This document shows, piece after piece, positions 8,417-17,666 of a DNA stretch of 64,000 bases. Positions within the stretch are counted from its first letter, which is position 1; the number at the start of each line of letters is the position of its first letter. The DNA comes from Cellvibrio mixtus subsp. mixtus J3-8 (GTDB lineage: Bacteria; Pseudomonadota; Gammaproteobacteria; Pseudomonadales; Cellvibrionaceae): positions 263,374 to 327,373 of the forward strand of contig NZ_KN266209.1 of the NCBI RefSeq assembly GCF_000766945.1, in the 5' to 3' direction. The translations under genes were made by a program, and so were the position numbers. The notes beneath the pieces are model-generated. The model made no database searches and was not told the origin of the DNA. It saw only the letters and a list, made by a program, of their open reading frames with translations.

Positions 8417-9487
8417 TTAATGTTCGGTATGAAGTTGAACGTCGGTGTTGTCGTGGGTGAGCGCTGCGCGGATAAATAAACGCGCAGCGCCGGTGTGTTC
8501 AGTTAATGCATCGGCGGCTAGTAAAATCGCACCGGTAGTCCAGGTGGTTTTTTCGCGCGGCCAAATTACCTGATCGCGAAAATTAAAGCCGGTCCAATAG
8601 CCGCCGTCGTCATCCATAAATTGATGCAGCCAGCTAAAAAGAGTTACGGCTTTGGCATGTTCACCGGCAGCGAGTAATGCGAGCGTTAATTCGCAGGATT
8701 CGGCTACGGTGACCCAGGGCTCATCAGAGACACAACGGCAACCCACATTGGTTTCTACAAAAATGTGCCATTTATGTTCGATGCGTTGTTGTGCGGCTTT
8801 GCCCGCTACCACACCAGTGAGTATCGGATAAAACCAATCCATGGAAAACCGGGTTTTGGGTGCCCAGGTGCGATCAAAATATTCGGGATGATGACGTAAT
8901 GTGTTGCCTAATTTTTGATGGGCACTACGCCAGTGATTTACATTAAAACCGATCTGATCGGCACACAAAATGGCACACTCGAGGCTTTTATAAATCGAGC
9001 TGGATGCCGTCACTAGCGCATCTTTTTTCGCACTACCGTCTTCTGCTACCGCCCAATAAATTTCACCAGTAGGCGCTTGGTAACTCAACACAAAATCAAT
9101 TGCTTTTTGCACTGCCGGGAAAAAGCGCAATAAAAATTTAATATCACTGGTAACTAAAAAATAATGCCAGATACCGGTAGCGATATAGGCGATAAAATTA
9201 GTTTCGCGATGATCTTTATCCACCGGTTGATCATCCAGATAATTGGCCCACCAGCTACCATCTGCTAATTGTTCATGCATCAACCATTCGTATGCGCGTT
9301 GCGCTGCATCATATTCACCACCAATAGTTAAACCCATCGCCGCTTCAATATGATCCCAAGGATCAGCTTTCCCGCCAGTAAACCAGGGAATACAACCGTT
9401 GGGTAATTGCGTGCGCAAAATATAATTGATGGTGGGGCGCAACAAACTTTCGGGAAAAAATCCTTTGGTGAGTAATAAATTTTTCAT
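8417..9487 (-). CDS. Alpha/alpha-toroid protein (prenyltransferase/terpene-cyclase-like fold)
   Basis: This 356-residue protein is built of repeated helix pairs with QW-like motifs typical of alpha-alpha barrels: LPNGCIPWF, QLADGSWWANYLDD, QAPTGEIYWAVAEDG and MDDDGGYWTGFNF. Automated annotation often names such proteins prenyltransferases, but no allylic diphosphate-binding motif is evident, so the activity is unknown. The ATG overlaps the methyltransferase stop by four bases (ATGA), indicating translational coupling. With a methyltransferase and a GT4 glycosyltransferase upstream, it probably belongs to a small glycan or lipid modification pathway; that is inference. Confidence 0.7.
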   Translation of the reverse strand: MKNLLLTKGFFPESLLRPTINYILRTQLPNGCIPWFTGGKADPWDHIEAAMGLTIGGEYDAAQRAYEWLMHEQLADGSWWANYLDDQPVDKDHRETNFIAYIATGIWHYFLVTSDIKFLLRFFPAVQKAIDFVLSYQAPTGEIYWAVAEDGSAKKDALVTASSSIYKSLECAILCADQIGFNVNHWRSAHQKLGNTLRHHPEYFDRTWAPKTRFSMDWFYPILTGVVAGKAAQQRIEHKWHIFVETNVGCRCVSDEPWVTVAESCELTLALLAAGEHAKAVTLFSWLHQFMDDDGGYWTGFNFRDQVIWPREKTTWTTGAILLAADALTEHTGAARLFIRAALTHDNTDVQLHTEH

Positions 9488-10290
9488 TTTTTTAACCCCC
9501 TTCCTGCCTCCCCCTTAAAAAGAGGGGAGGAGTTAACGGTGCCATATGCTGTTCCCTCCCCTGCCAAAGGGAGGGCCAGGGTGGGGTTATCTTTTTTAAA
9601 ATACATCACAACACTTTTTCCCATCATCGGGTTGAGGATTTTTTCCAGGGTTTGGGTGAGCCAGGGTTTTTGCATTAAATCCCAGACTAATAAACGGTGA
9701 TAGGCTTTTATCAATGGGTTGGTGTCTTGCGTCTTCCACCACCAACATTTTAGCCACCAAAAAGGCGAATGCAGTGCGTGCGCCCAATGGCGGCGGTAAA
9801 AGGTAAAACCGGATTTTTCAATTTCCGTGCGCAATGCTTGCGCGTTAAAAATACGGATATGCCCGCCTTCTACCTGATGATATTCCGCACTCAGCCACCA
9901 GCAAATTTTTTCCGGCCAAGCACGCGGTACGGTCACAGCTAACAAGCCATTTGGTTTTAAGATGCGTTTAATTTCAGCCAGCACTCCCTGATAATCAGGA
10001 ATATGTTCCAATACTTCGCTGCAAATGATTTTATCGATGCTGGCATCCGCAAACGGCAAACATGTGGCATCTGCTTGCTGTAAATAAAATGCTTTTTCCA
10101 GGTCAGGCTGGGCGAAAGGAATAAAGCGTGAACGCGCAGTCAGCAAATCATTAAAATTCAGATCCACCGCAATTGCATTTACGTTAGCCTGTAAATAGAC
10201 ATTGATGGCGTGGCGACCTTCACCGCAACCAAGGTCCAGTACATGGTCACCCGCAGCGAGTGGAAAATCATTGAAATTGATGGTCAGCAT
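9484..10290 (-). CDS. Class I SAM-dependent methyltransferase with repeat-derived tail
   Basis: The Rossmann-fold signatures are clear: motif I VLDLGCGEGRHA near residue 20, an acidic residue in AIAVDLN, CLPFADASIDKIICSEVLEHIPD in the middle, and LKPNGLLAVTVP. This is the methyltransferase-11 type; the substrate is unknown. The last ~35 residues (from about NPTLALPLAGEG to FKGEAGRGLKK) are encoded by a palindromic repeat at 9493-9590, so the natural C-terminus was probably extended by insertion. The stop still overlaps the next start by four bases, so coupling survived. The gene starts three bases after the glycosyltransferase stop. Confidence 0.85.
   Translation of the reverse strand: MLTINFNDFPLAAGDHVLDLGCGEGRHAINVYLQANVNAIAVDLNFNDLLTARSRFIPFAQPDLEKAFYLQQADATCLPFADASIDKIICSEVLEHIPDYQGVLAEIKRILKPNGLLAVTVPRAWPEKICWWLSAEYHQVEGGHIRIFNAQALRTEIEKSGFTFYRRHWAHALHSPFWWLKCWWWKTQDTNPLIKAYHRLLVWDLMQKPWLTQTLEKILNPMMGKSVVMYFKKDNPTLALPLAGEGTAYGTVNSSPLFKGEAGRGLKK
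9493..9590. repeat. Twin-hairpin REP-like palindromic element inside a CDS
   Basis: The element is bounded by an outer inverted pair, AACCCC on the left and GGGGTT on the right. Inside are two hairpins: CCTCCCC/GGGGAGG around 9507-9530 and CCCTCCC/GGGAGGG around 9554-9575. The spacer contains GTTAACGGTGCCATATGC. This two-arm arrangement resembles dispersed REP/BIME-type or small non-autonomous repeats. It lies in frame at the 3' end of the methyltransferase gene and supplies its last codons. No second copy was seen in this window. Confidence 0.7.
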
Positions 10291-10292
10291 TT

Positions 10293-11624
10293 TTATTTGC
10301 CACCATTATTGTTAAGCAACTCGAAATAAAACGCCTGCATTTTTTTGCCAACACAGTCCCAGCTTAATTGCTGCAAGATATGTTCGCGGCCGCGTGCGCC
10401 TAATTGTGTGCGCAATTCTGCGTTGCCGATTAATTCGCGTAACGCATCGATTAACGATTCTACGTTTCCAGCCGTCACCAGCCGCGCACCATCGCCAACC
10501 ACTTCCGGCAAGGCACCGCCGTCGCTACAAATTAATGGCACACCGCAAGCCATGGCTTCGGCCGCAGGCAAACCAAACCCTTCATACAACGAGGGTACTA
10601 CGGCAATTTCCGCGCGTGCGTATTCTTCCACCAATTCCTGATTACTGATGCCAGATTTGAATTGCACTGCATCCAGTAATTGCAATGCCGCTAATTCTTT
10701 TTGGGTATCACCATCGTCTTTTAATTTTCCAATGACCGTGAGTCGCAACTGCGGAAATTCAACACGCAGTCGCGCAATCGCGCGCAATAGAATGCTCAAG
10801 CCTTTTAACGGCTGGTCAGAAGACGCTGTGGTAATTAACGAAAATTCGCGCCGGGCAATTTCCGGCACCGGTTTGAAGATATTGGTATCCACACCGTTGG
10901 GAATAATATGGATATTTTCTGCCGGGCGCGCGAAGGCTTGTTCAATATCGCGTTGTGATTGCGTTGAAACAGTAATCACATGCCGTAAATTTTGTACAAC
11001 TTTTTTCTGCATTGACAAAAAACTGTACCAGCGATTGATCAACCAACGCTGGCCTTTTTCCGTTGCGGCTGCGAGCGCCAGATCGCGGTCGCGGGTGATG
11101 GGATGATGCACCGTGGCGACAACATTCACACCGCGTTTTTGTAATTGCAGCAAACCGTAGCCGAGGCTTTGGTTATCGTGAACGATGTCGTATTGCGGGG
11201 CATGGGTTTTGAAATGTTTTACCAACCGGCGACCAAAACAATAAGGTTCACCAAAGGCGCCGCTCAGCTTGCTCCACCATTCGTAAAAATCCGCAAACGA
11301 CAATAAATGGTGCGGGCGCAATGCGCAGGTGGGATTCGGGTGGGCGTATAAATCCAGGCTGGGGATTTTAATCAGGGTCACGCGCGCGTCCAACTCCGGG
11401 TACGGCGGGCCGGAAATTACGTCCACACTGTGGCCGAGATCGACCAGTGCCTTACTCAAATAATGGAGATAAATCCCCTGCCCGCCCACATGCGGATGGC
11501 TGCGATAACCCAGTAATGCGATACGCAAACTGCCAGACGCTACTGACTGTGTTGTCGTATTAGGGACAGCAACCCGGGCCGTCGAATTTATATGGGCGTT
11601 GTACGCCAAAGGTTGATATGACAT
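10293..11624 (-). CDS. GT4-family glycosyltransferase
   Basis: The protein is 443 residues with a GT-B fold. The N-terminal half has GYRSHPHVGGQGIYLHYLS, typical of the glycine-rich acceptor loop. The C-terminal half has IPNGVDTNIFKP, the donor-site EX7E region VVPSLYEGFGLPAAEAMACG, and ICSDGGALPEV. It would be a cytoplasmic retaining enzyme transferring sugar from a nucleotide donor; the acceptor is unknown. It is the first gene of the GT4-methyltransferase-toroid-rsmE unit. About 30 residues precede the fold, so an internal start cannot be excluded. Confidence 0.88.
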   Translation of the reverse strand: MSYQPLAYNAHINSTARVAVPNTTTQSVASGSLRIALLGYRSHPHVGGQGIYLHYLSKALVDLGHSVDVISGPPYPELDARVTLIKIPSLDLYAHPNPTCALRPHHLLSFADFYEWWSKLSGAFGEPYCFGRRLVKHFKTHAPQYDIVHDNQSLGYGLLQLQKRGVNVVATVHHPITRDRDLALAAATEKGQRWLINRWYSFLSMQKKVVQNLRHVITVSTQSQRDIEQAFARPAENIHIIPNGVDTNIFKPVPEIARREFSLITTASSDQPLKGLSILLRAIARLRVEFPQLRLTVIGKLKDDGDTQKELAALQLLDAVQFKSGISNQELVEEYARAEIAVVPSLYEGFGLPAAEAMACGVPLICSDGGALPEVVGDGARLVTAGNVESLIDALRELIGNAELRTQLGARGREHILQQLSWDCVGKKMQAFYFELLNNNGGK

Positions 11625-12032
11625 GGAGCGCCGCTACCTGATCAGTTGCACGCATTATAGGTGGTTACAGGCATCGACAACAAACTTCACCCTATTGGTT
11701 ATACCTCACGCACGTGTTTTTAATTGATCATCACCTGATTCGGTAAAAACAACAGCCTGTATTTTCACCAACAATGGCAACCGCACTGACGAGGAATTTG
11801 AACTATTGCGATTTCAACTGGCGGATTGGTTTTATCAACATCTGTAAAAAACTTGCCTTATAAATCACGATTAATTTTTCTTTTCCAACAATTTCCCGAA
11901 TATTTTCTCGCGCGGGCTGAAGCAAAAACAACACTCGATAAGTGGCACAATTTTCGCTGTGTCTGATTGCGCAGTTATTAAAAATATTTGCAAAGAATAA
12001 ATTATTGTTTTTGACCGGTGTTGGAGCCAGCC
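11625..12032. other. Intergenic region between divergent genes
   Basis: About 400 bases separate the glycosyltransferase start (minus) from the aminotransferase start (plus), so promoters for both must lie here. The sequence is AT-rich in the right half. I found no convincing hairpin terminator, riboswitch or RNA gene. Reading frames in this stretch lack coding character. Confidence 0.5.
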
Positions 12033-13358
12033 ATGGAAAAATTTTCAGGAATTTCACGTCGCGCGTTATTGCGCGGTTCAGTCGCAGCCGCTGTTGCGGC
12101 GAATGGTTTAGCGCTCTCTCGGCCTTTATTGGCGCAAACAGGTTTTCCGTTGCCAAAAATCCTGGGAACCGATGCGAGTAAAAATGCGCGCGTTGAAAAA
12201 TACTGGGACCAGATCGCCAGCTTATTCAAGTTATCGCCGGATTTTATTAATCTGGAAAATGGTTTTTACGGTGTACTTTCCAAACCGGTACTCGCTGAAT
12301 ACCAACAACACATTGCGCGGCTTAACGAAACCAGTTCGTATTTTTTACGGCAGCAGTATGCCCAGGAAGCCGCAAAAATTCGCGCGCAAATTGCCGAGGT
12401 TGCGGGTGTTGATGTGAGCGAAATTGCGTTAACGCGCAATGCCACTGAAGCATTGCAAAATTTAATTGTGAATTACAATAAACTCAAACCCGGCGATACT
12501 GTGCTTTACGCTGATCTCGATTACGACAGTGCCCAGGAGAATATCGAATATTTGCGTGAAACGCGCGGCATTAACACCGTAAAAATTACGCTTCCGGAAC
12601 CGGCCACGTATGAATCCATCATCGAAACCTATGAGCGGGCGTTTGCGGAACATCCGCGTATTAAATTAGTGTTGTTAACGCACATTGGCCATCGCACTGG
12701 CCTGGCGATTCCAGTAACGGAAATCGCGGAACTCGCCAAACAAAAAGATATTGATGTATTAGTGGATGCAGCCCATTCATGGGGCCACCTGGATTTTAAA
12801 GTCCCTGAATTAAAAGCCGACTTCGGCGCATTTAATTTGCATAAATGGATTGGCGCACCCCTGGGTGTGGGGTTTATTTATATTCGCAAGGCAAAACTGG
12901 CGGCGATTAATCCGCATTTAGTCAGCAGTGAAAAAGCCGCGACCGATATCAGCTCGCGCGTGCACACCGGCACTACCGCGACCGCGAATGTACTTACCGT
13001 GCCAGCGGCACTGGATTTCCATCGCCAACTCGGCCCAGCTAACAAAGAAGCGCGCTTGCGTTACTTGCGCGATTACTGGGTGACGCGTGTGCGCCAGGAA
13101 ATTCCCAATATCCAGATCCTTACGCCCGATGATCCACGCCTTTACGGCGCAATTACGTCGCTGCGCATCAAAGGCAAAACCGGTAAGGCTGACAACCAAT
13201 TGCTAGCGCAGCAACTGCGCGAACAACACAATATTTTTACCGTGGCGCGCGGTGGTGCTGCCTCCGGCGATAGCGTGCGCATTACGCCGGCGATTTTTAC
13301 GCGCACCAGCGACCTGGACAAATTGGTCGCCGCGTTGAAAACGGTGGCGCGAAGCTGA
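12033..13358 (+). CDS. Tat-exported class V PLP aminotransferase (isopenicillin-N-epimerase-like)
   Basis: Start chosen at the ATG at 12033, with TTGGAG nine bases upstream; a GTG at 12018 is in frame but less likely. The N-terminus carries a twin-arginine signal (ISRRALLRGS, hydrophobic Ala-rich core, then PLLAQ), so a folded enzyme would be moved to the periplasm. The fold-type I core shows RNATEALQNLI, DLDYDSAQ, DAAHSWGHL and the PLP lysine in FNLHKWIGAPLG. This is the class V subgroup containing isopenicillin N epimerase-like and selenocysteine lyase-like enzymes; the substrate is unknown. A TonB-dependent receptor follows by 76 bases, suggesting use of an imported compound. Confidence 0.88.
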   Translation: MEKFSGISRRALLRGSVAAAVAANGLALSRPLLAQTGFPLPKILGTDASKNARVEKYWDQIASLFKLSPDFINLENGFYGVLSKPVLAEYQQHIARLNETSSYFLRQQYAQEAAKIRAQIAEVAGVDVSEIALTRNATEALQNLIVNYNKLKPGDTVLYADLDYDSAQENIEYLRETRGINTVKITLPEPATYESIIETYERAFAEHPRIKLVLLTHIGHRTGLAIPVTEIAELAKQKDIDVLVDAAHSWGHLDFKVPELKADFGAFNLHKWIGAPLGVGFIYIRKAKLAAINPHLVSSEKAATDISSRVHTGTTATANVLTVPAALDFHRQLGPANKEARLRYLRDYWVTRVRQEIPNIQILTPDDPRLYGAITSLRIKGKTGKADNQLLAQQLREQHNIFTVARGGAASGDSVRITPAIFTRTSDLDKLVAALKTVARS

Positions 13359-13434
13359 TGGCTTGATTGCGGCGACTGACCCGACAAATCCCCTGACCAC
13401 ATTGGCGTAAGCCATTTATCGCAAGGAGTTACTT

Positions 13435-15852
13435 GTGCACGCTCTTTTTTTGCCTGAAAAAAATCGCTTGTCACTGTTCATTAGTGCATTGCTGTTAAGC
13501 AATATATCGTTGGCAAGCGCCCAGGAATTACTGGCGCCGGCCGATGGGCGCGGTGGTGCGGACGTGGAAACATTAATCGTTACCGGCACCCGCGAACGCG
13601 GCACCAGCGCGCGTGAAAGCAGCTCACCGGTTGAGGTGATTTCTGCTGAAACATTAAAAGCCACCGGCCAGGTGAATTTGATCGATAGCTTGAGCAAGCT
13701 GGAGCCTTCGTTTTATGTACCAGCGCGCAGTGGCGACGTGGGTAACCTGACCCGGCAAGCGCAAATCCGCCAATTGGGGCCGAACCAGACATTGGTATTA
13801 ATTAATGGCAAACGCCGCCACCAGACCGCCATCGTCAACGCTTCTGCGACCTTTGCCGGCGCTACGGGTGTGGACCTTGCGCAAATTCCGGTAACGGCAA
13901 TTGAACGCATCGAAGTGTTAAAAGATGGCGCGGCCGCGCAATACGGCACCGATGCAATCGCCGGCGTGATCAACGTGATCCTTAAATCCGATAAAGAAAA
14001 CGGCGTGTTGAATATTGATTACGGCACTTATGGCTCGAGCGATATCAACCCGCAGCGCGAAGACAAGGGCGAAAATCGCCATGTCGCCGTGAACAATGGT
14101 TTCAGTGTGGGTGATGAGGGTTACCTCAACCTGAGCCTGGAGTGGACCGATAAGGACCACACCAATAATTCCGGCCAGCATCCCACCATTCAAGCCGCGA
14201 ATATTCCCAGCCCCGGTTGGGTAAACCGCATCGCCGGCGAACCGGCGTATGAATTGTTTACCCTGGGTTTTAATGCGGGCACCAAAATAGGTGATGATCT
14301 TGAACTCTATGCATTCGGCACCGCTGGCCAACGCGAGGCGGTAGCGCAGCAGAATTTCCGCCGCTACAACTCGGCGCCGGCGATTTACCCCAAGGGCTAT
14401 ATTCCCACTATTGGTATCGATGAGACCGACTATGCGCTCACCACCGGCATTGAAGGTCAATTCCTCGGCGATGGCCATTGGGATTTGAGCACCACCTATG
14501 GCGCCGATGAAGCCGATGTGCTGGTGAAGAATTCCGCCAACCTGAATCTGCTTGCCGATACCGGCAGCACGCCCAGGGATTTTTACAACGGCACGTTCAA
14601 CAATAGCCAGTGGACCACCAACCTGGATTTAAGCAAACCGGTTGCGCTGGATTTCCTGCCCGCGCCGCTGAATCTGGCCGGCGGAACCGAATATCGCCAT
14701 GAAACCTACCAACTCGAAGCGGGCGATGCAGCCTCGCGTTACAAAGCTGGCTCACAGGCATTCCCCGGTTACCAGTTCACCGACGCGCGCGATGTGGAGC
14801 GCGATATTGTTGCGGTGTACACCGAACTGGGCACGCGCTTTACGCCGGAATGGCAAGTGTCGTTGGCGACGCGCGCGGAGCATTACAGCGATGCCGGCGA
14901 TACCGCCATCGGTAAACTGGCGACCCGTTACGATTTCAATCCGCGCTTCGCATTGCGTGCGACGGCCAGCACCGGCTTTCGCGCACCCACGCTCGCCGAA
15001 CAAAATTTTTCTGCGACTAACGTAACGCCCACCGTTTCCAATATCCAGTTAGCCGTTAATTCACCTGCTGCAAAATTGTTAGGTGCGCCACGTTTGAAGC
15101 CGGAGGAGTCTGAAAATATTAGCCTCGGTTTGGTGTTTGAACCGCTGGAAAAAGTTTTCGCATCGATTGATGTATTCCAGATTGATATCGACGAGCGAAT
15201 TATTAATACCGGCAATTTAAATGGCCCGGCGGTGCGCGATGCAATCGCCAGCAACGGTATTTTTTTCCAGGGCAGTTCCGCCAACCTCGCGTTTTTTACC
15301 AACGGCGTGGATACCCAAACCAAAGGGGTGGATCTGGTGCTGGACTGGAGCACTGACCTGGAAGCCTACGGGCAAATCCGCTGGAACCTGACCGGCACGC
15401 GCATTAAAACGGAAGTCACGCATATCAAAAATGCATCGCTGCAATTGGGCGGTGGTTTATTGATTACACCGGTTATTATTTCGGGATTGGAAGACAGCAC
15501 GCCGGAACATAAAATCTCGCTCAGCGCGAATTATTACCTGGGCAACTTTAATGCTTTATTGCGCCTGACGCGTTACGGCGAAAGTTCACAATTATCATCC
15601 GACGCCGGCACCGGACTCGCGCCGTTTACGCTAAATACCATTTCACCCGCGACGCTAACGGATATCGCCTTGGGCTACGATTTTAACGATGCCTTCTCGC
15701 TCACCCTGGGCGCCAATAATCTGTTTGATAAACACCCCGGGGAAACTATCCCTATTACACGCGGTGCAACCAATGCATCGGTCTACCCGACTTTTGCGCC
15801 CTATTCGGTGGATGGAACTTATTACTACTTGCGTAGCAGTTTCCGGTTTTAA
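13435..15852 (+). CDS. TonB-dependent outer membrane receptor
   Basis: The start is GTG at 13435 with AAGGAG eight bases upstream. The 805-residue product has a signal peptide ending near LASAQE. A likely TonB box/plug entry is VETLIVTGTRERG. The plug domain contains LVLINGKRRHQT and IERIEVLKDGAAAQYGTDAIAGVINVILK. A long beta-barrel follows and ends in the terminal aromatic YLRSSFRF, typical of outer-membrane proteins. It imports an unknown ligand using TonB energy. Pairing with the exported aminotransferase suggests an amino-acid-derived or small organic substrate, but that is inference. A terminator follows. Confidence 0.92.
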   Translation: MHALFLPEKNRLSLFISALLLSNISLASAQELLAPADGRGGADVETLIVTGTRERGTSARESSSPVEVISAETLKATGQVNLIDSLSKLEPSFYVPARSGDVGNLTRQAQIRQLGPNQTLVLINGKRRHQTAIVNASATFAGATGVDLAQIPVTAIERIEVLKDGAAAQYGTDAIAGVINVILKSDKENGVLNIDYGTYGSSDINPQREDKGENRHVAVNNGFSVGDEGYLNLSLEWTDKDHTNNSGQHPTIQAANIPSPGWVNRIAGEPAYELFTLGFNAGTKIGDDLELYAFGTAGQREAVAQQNFRRYNSAPAIYPKGYIPTIGIDETDYALTTGIEGQFLGDGHWDLSTTYGADEADVLVKNSANLNLLADTGSTPRDFYNGTFNNSQWTTNLDLSKPVALDFLPAPLNLAGGTEYRHETYQLEAGDAASRYKAGSQAFPGYQFTDARDVERDIVAVYTELGTRFTPEWQVSLATRAEHYSDAGDTAIGKLATRYDFNPRFALRATASTGFRAPTLAEQNFSATNVTPTVSNIQLAVNSPAAKLLGAPRLKPEESENISLGLVFEPLEKVFASIDVFQIDIDERIINTGNLNGPAVRDAIASNGIFFQGSSANLAFFTNGVDTQTKGVDLVLDWSTDLEAYGQIRWNLTGTRIKTEVTHIKNASLQLGGGLLITPVIISGLEDSTPEHKISLSANYYLGNFNALLRLTRYGESSQLSSDAGTGLAPFTLNTISPATLTDIALGYDFNDAFSLTLGANNLFDKHPGETIPITRGATNASVYPTFAPYSVDGTYYYLRSSFRF

Positions 15853-15896
15853 TCCACGGATTTTTTCACTCCCGAGCGTTTCACTCTCCACGAGTT

Positions 15897-15922
15897 GCCA
15901 GGCAGCGATGCCTGGCTTTTTT
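15897..15922 (+). terminator. Rho-independent terminator after the TonB receptor gene
   Basis: A perfect 8-bp stem, GCCAGGCA/TGCCTGGC with loop GCGA, is followed by six T residues. It lies 45 bases after the receptor stop. Confidence 0.85.
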
Positions 15923-15948
15923 ATCGGGCGGCGCACATCCGGCGCTAA

Positions 15949-16068
15949 TTAATGCTCGCGGTGCGCGTCCGCTTTTTTATCCACTACGGCTAACGCCACA
16001 CCGCCGATAAACAATAAAATCAAAACCGCCACCAAAGCACCAGTACCAACAATACCTGAAACTAACAT
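15949..16068 (-). CDS. 39-aa single-span membrane peptide, paralogue A
   Basis: The ORF encodes 39 residues beginning MLVSGIVGTG, then a hydrophobic helix (ALVAVLILLFIGGVALAVV), then a charged tail DKKADAHREH. The ribosome site GGAGAA precedes the ATG. Two similar ORFs lie at 17544-17666 and 17888-18007. All three share a short polar start with Ser and Ile/Val-Gly, one transmembrane helix ending in (L/V)V(D/E), and an Arg/Glu/His-bearing tail. This makes real translation much more likely than for an isolated small ORF. Function unknown; likely an inner-membrane microprotein tied to the neighbouring envelope cluster. Confidence 0.75.
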   Translation of the reverse strand: MLVSGIVGTGALVAVLILLFIGGVALAVVDKKADAHREH

Positions 16069-16265
16069 AGTGATTTCTCCATCTGGAATCGCGCTGGTTA
16101 TCAGCGCCCTCAGGAGTAGGTTGCGCCTTTGCGGGCAGGTATTTTTTGATATCGATCAAGCAATTTTTTACAGCATTTGATCTGGCGCAAACAAAGAAAA
16201 AACTGTGTAAACCTATTCTTGTCTCTCTACAGCGCGTGCATTGCCCACGTCATCGCTGGAAATAA

Positions 16266-17396
16266 TTATTCAATCAAATTCATCAGCGGTGTTTTTATCG
16301 CCGCGTCCGGCGTAACGGGTACCGATGAAGATGTTGCTGATGGGGTGCTTTCCGGTGAGTCCGCTACATTGTCACTTGCGGCGCCGGCGACCACCGTAAA
16401 ACGCAAAATACCGATTAACTGGTTAGCTTCTGTCACCACATGGATTTGCCAGCGGCCGAGGGCATTCTCGGGGAAATTCACTTTATGGCTCCAGGCGCGA
16501 TAACCGGCTTCGCGGCCGCCGTTAATGTCCAGCGCGACCTTATCCACCAATTTTCCATTCAATAGCCAGACGTGGTAGATACGTTCGTTTAAACCGCGCG
16601 GTGCATGGATCGCGGTGTACGCATAGAGGCCTTTACGTAAATCTGCCTGGCTTAATGTTTTGAGGTGATTTTCCGGTGCGCGGTTGGCGTCGTCGATGGA
16701 ATGGGTAATAGCAACCTCGGTCAACCACAAGGTTGCCGGAGGAATCCATGGCCGCGCCCATAATCCCGCCGCACCCAAGACTCCCGCCAGGATTAAGACC
16801 AACAGTCCGCGCTTCCACCATCGCCATTGGGACTCGCTGGCGACTGCGGCCAGGGTCACCAGCAACGCAATAGCCAACGCCCAGTAATAACTTTTGGCAG
16901 TGGGCAAATGAAAAATAATCGGCAATGCCGTTAACAGAATGGCAAATAACGTAAGGCCATGAAACGTGAAATACCAACTGCGGCGCGGCACCAAACCGCG
17001 AAAGTAAATGGGATCAACAATAGAAATGACCGCAGCGATCATCAACAAACCTGTATAAATTGCCTGGCCGCTGTTCCACGCTGTCGTAATAAAAAAGAAC
17101 GGGATCACGAAGAACAGGCTTTCCTGATGGACGAGCTGGGTCGCATACGCAAAGAGCGGTTGCGGCAACTGGAAACCGAACCATCGAAATACCAGTCGAT
17201 GCATGCTTTTTTCCATCAATAACCAGCACCAACTCGCCAGAATTAATGCCGCGAGTATTTGTGCCAATTCCTGCTTGCGCTCAACCAATAGAAAACTGGC
17301 TACGCCCGAACCGAATCCAAAGAGCGGGATCGCCCACGGAAAGCGGTCGGATAGTGCAATGACCTTGGGGGCCAGATCGCTGAGAAATTTAAACAT
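16266..17396 (-). CDS. DUF5924-type membrane protein with C-terminal DUF2914 domain
   Basis: The N-terminal ~220 residues hold about six to seven hydrophobic segments, for example WAIPLFGFGSGVASFLLV and YYWALAIALLVTLAAVA. The C-terminal ~130 residues form a soluble domain with the DUF2914 pattern ERIYHVWLLNGKLVDKVAL followed by GRWQIHVVTEANQLIGILRF, probably periplasmic. The molecular function is unknown. It lies between two of the 40-aa membrane peptides and next to the ATP-grasp/7TM-transglutaminase genes, which suggests a shared envelope role. A 147-base gap upstream allows its own promoter. Confidence 0.8.
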   Translation of the reverse strand: MFKFLSDLAPKVIALSDRFPWAIPLFGFGSGVASFLLVERKQELAQILAALILASWCWLLMEKSMHRLVFRWFGFQLPQPLFAYATQLVHQESLFFVIPFFFITTAWNSGQAIYTGLLMIAAVISIVDPIYFRGLVPRRSWYFTFHGLTLFAILLTALPIIFHLPTAKSYYWALAIALLVTLAAVASESQWRWWKRGLLVLILAGVLGAAGLWARPWIPPATLWLTEVAITHSIDDANRAPENHLKTLSQADLRKGLYAYTAIHAPRGLNERIYHVWLLNGKLVDKVALDINGGREAGYRAWSHKVNFPENALGRWQIHVVTEANQLIGILRFTVVAGAASDNVADSPESTPSATSSSVPVTPDAAIKTPLMNLIE

Positions 17397-17543
17397 CCTT
17401 CACCCTGGGTGTATTTAGCAATCCAGATTACGTAATTAAAGGACACCCAAAATGCCGAACTTACTCACTTTCGCAATTAGGCCGAACGACCATCACACCA
17501 CTAAGCCACGTTAAATCTTACTTTCACTGGAACCACGCAGGCT

Positions 17544-17666
17544 CTATTGCAAAAAGCGGGAAGGTTCACGTTGATGGTCAACCAGGGTTAACGCAGCGCC
17601 CACCACCAGCAATACCGTGAAGGCACCAATCAGTAACGTACTCGCAATTACACCGGAAACTAACAT
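17544..17666 (-). CDS. 40-aa single-span membrane peptide, paralogue B
   Basis: The ORF encodes 40 residues beginning MLVSGVIAST, with hydrophobic core LLIGAFTVLLVVGAALTLV and tail DHQREPSRFLQ. A strong ribosome site, GAGGAGA, precedes the ATG. The first five residues are identical to paralogue A, and the helix and VD junction align without gaps. A terminator at 17828-17857 separates it from paralogue C upstream, so it probably has its own promoter in the ~160 bases between. Function unknown. Confidence 0.75.
   Translation of the reverse strand: MLVSGVIASTLLIGAFTVLLVVGAALTLVDHQREPSRFLQ

Noticed and set aside
11803-12156. 117-codon minus-strand open frame across the aminotransferase start
   Set aside because: It covers the Tat signal region of a clear gene and has no supporting site.
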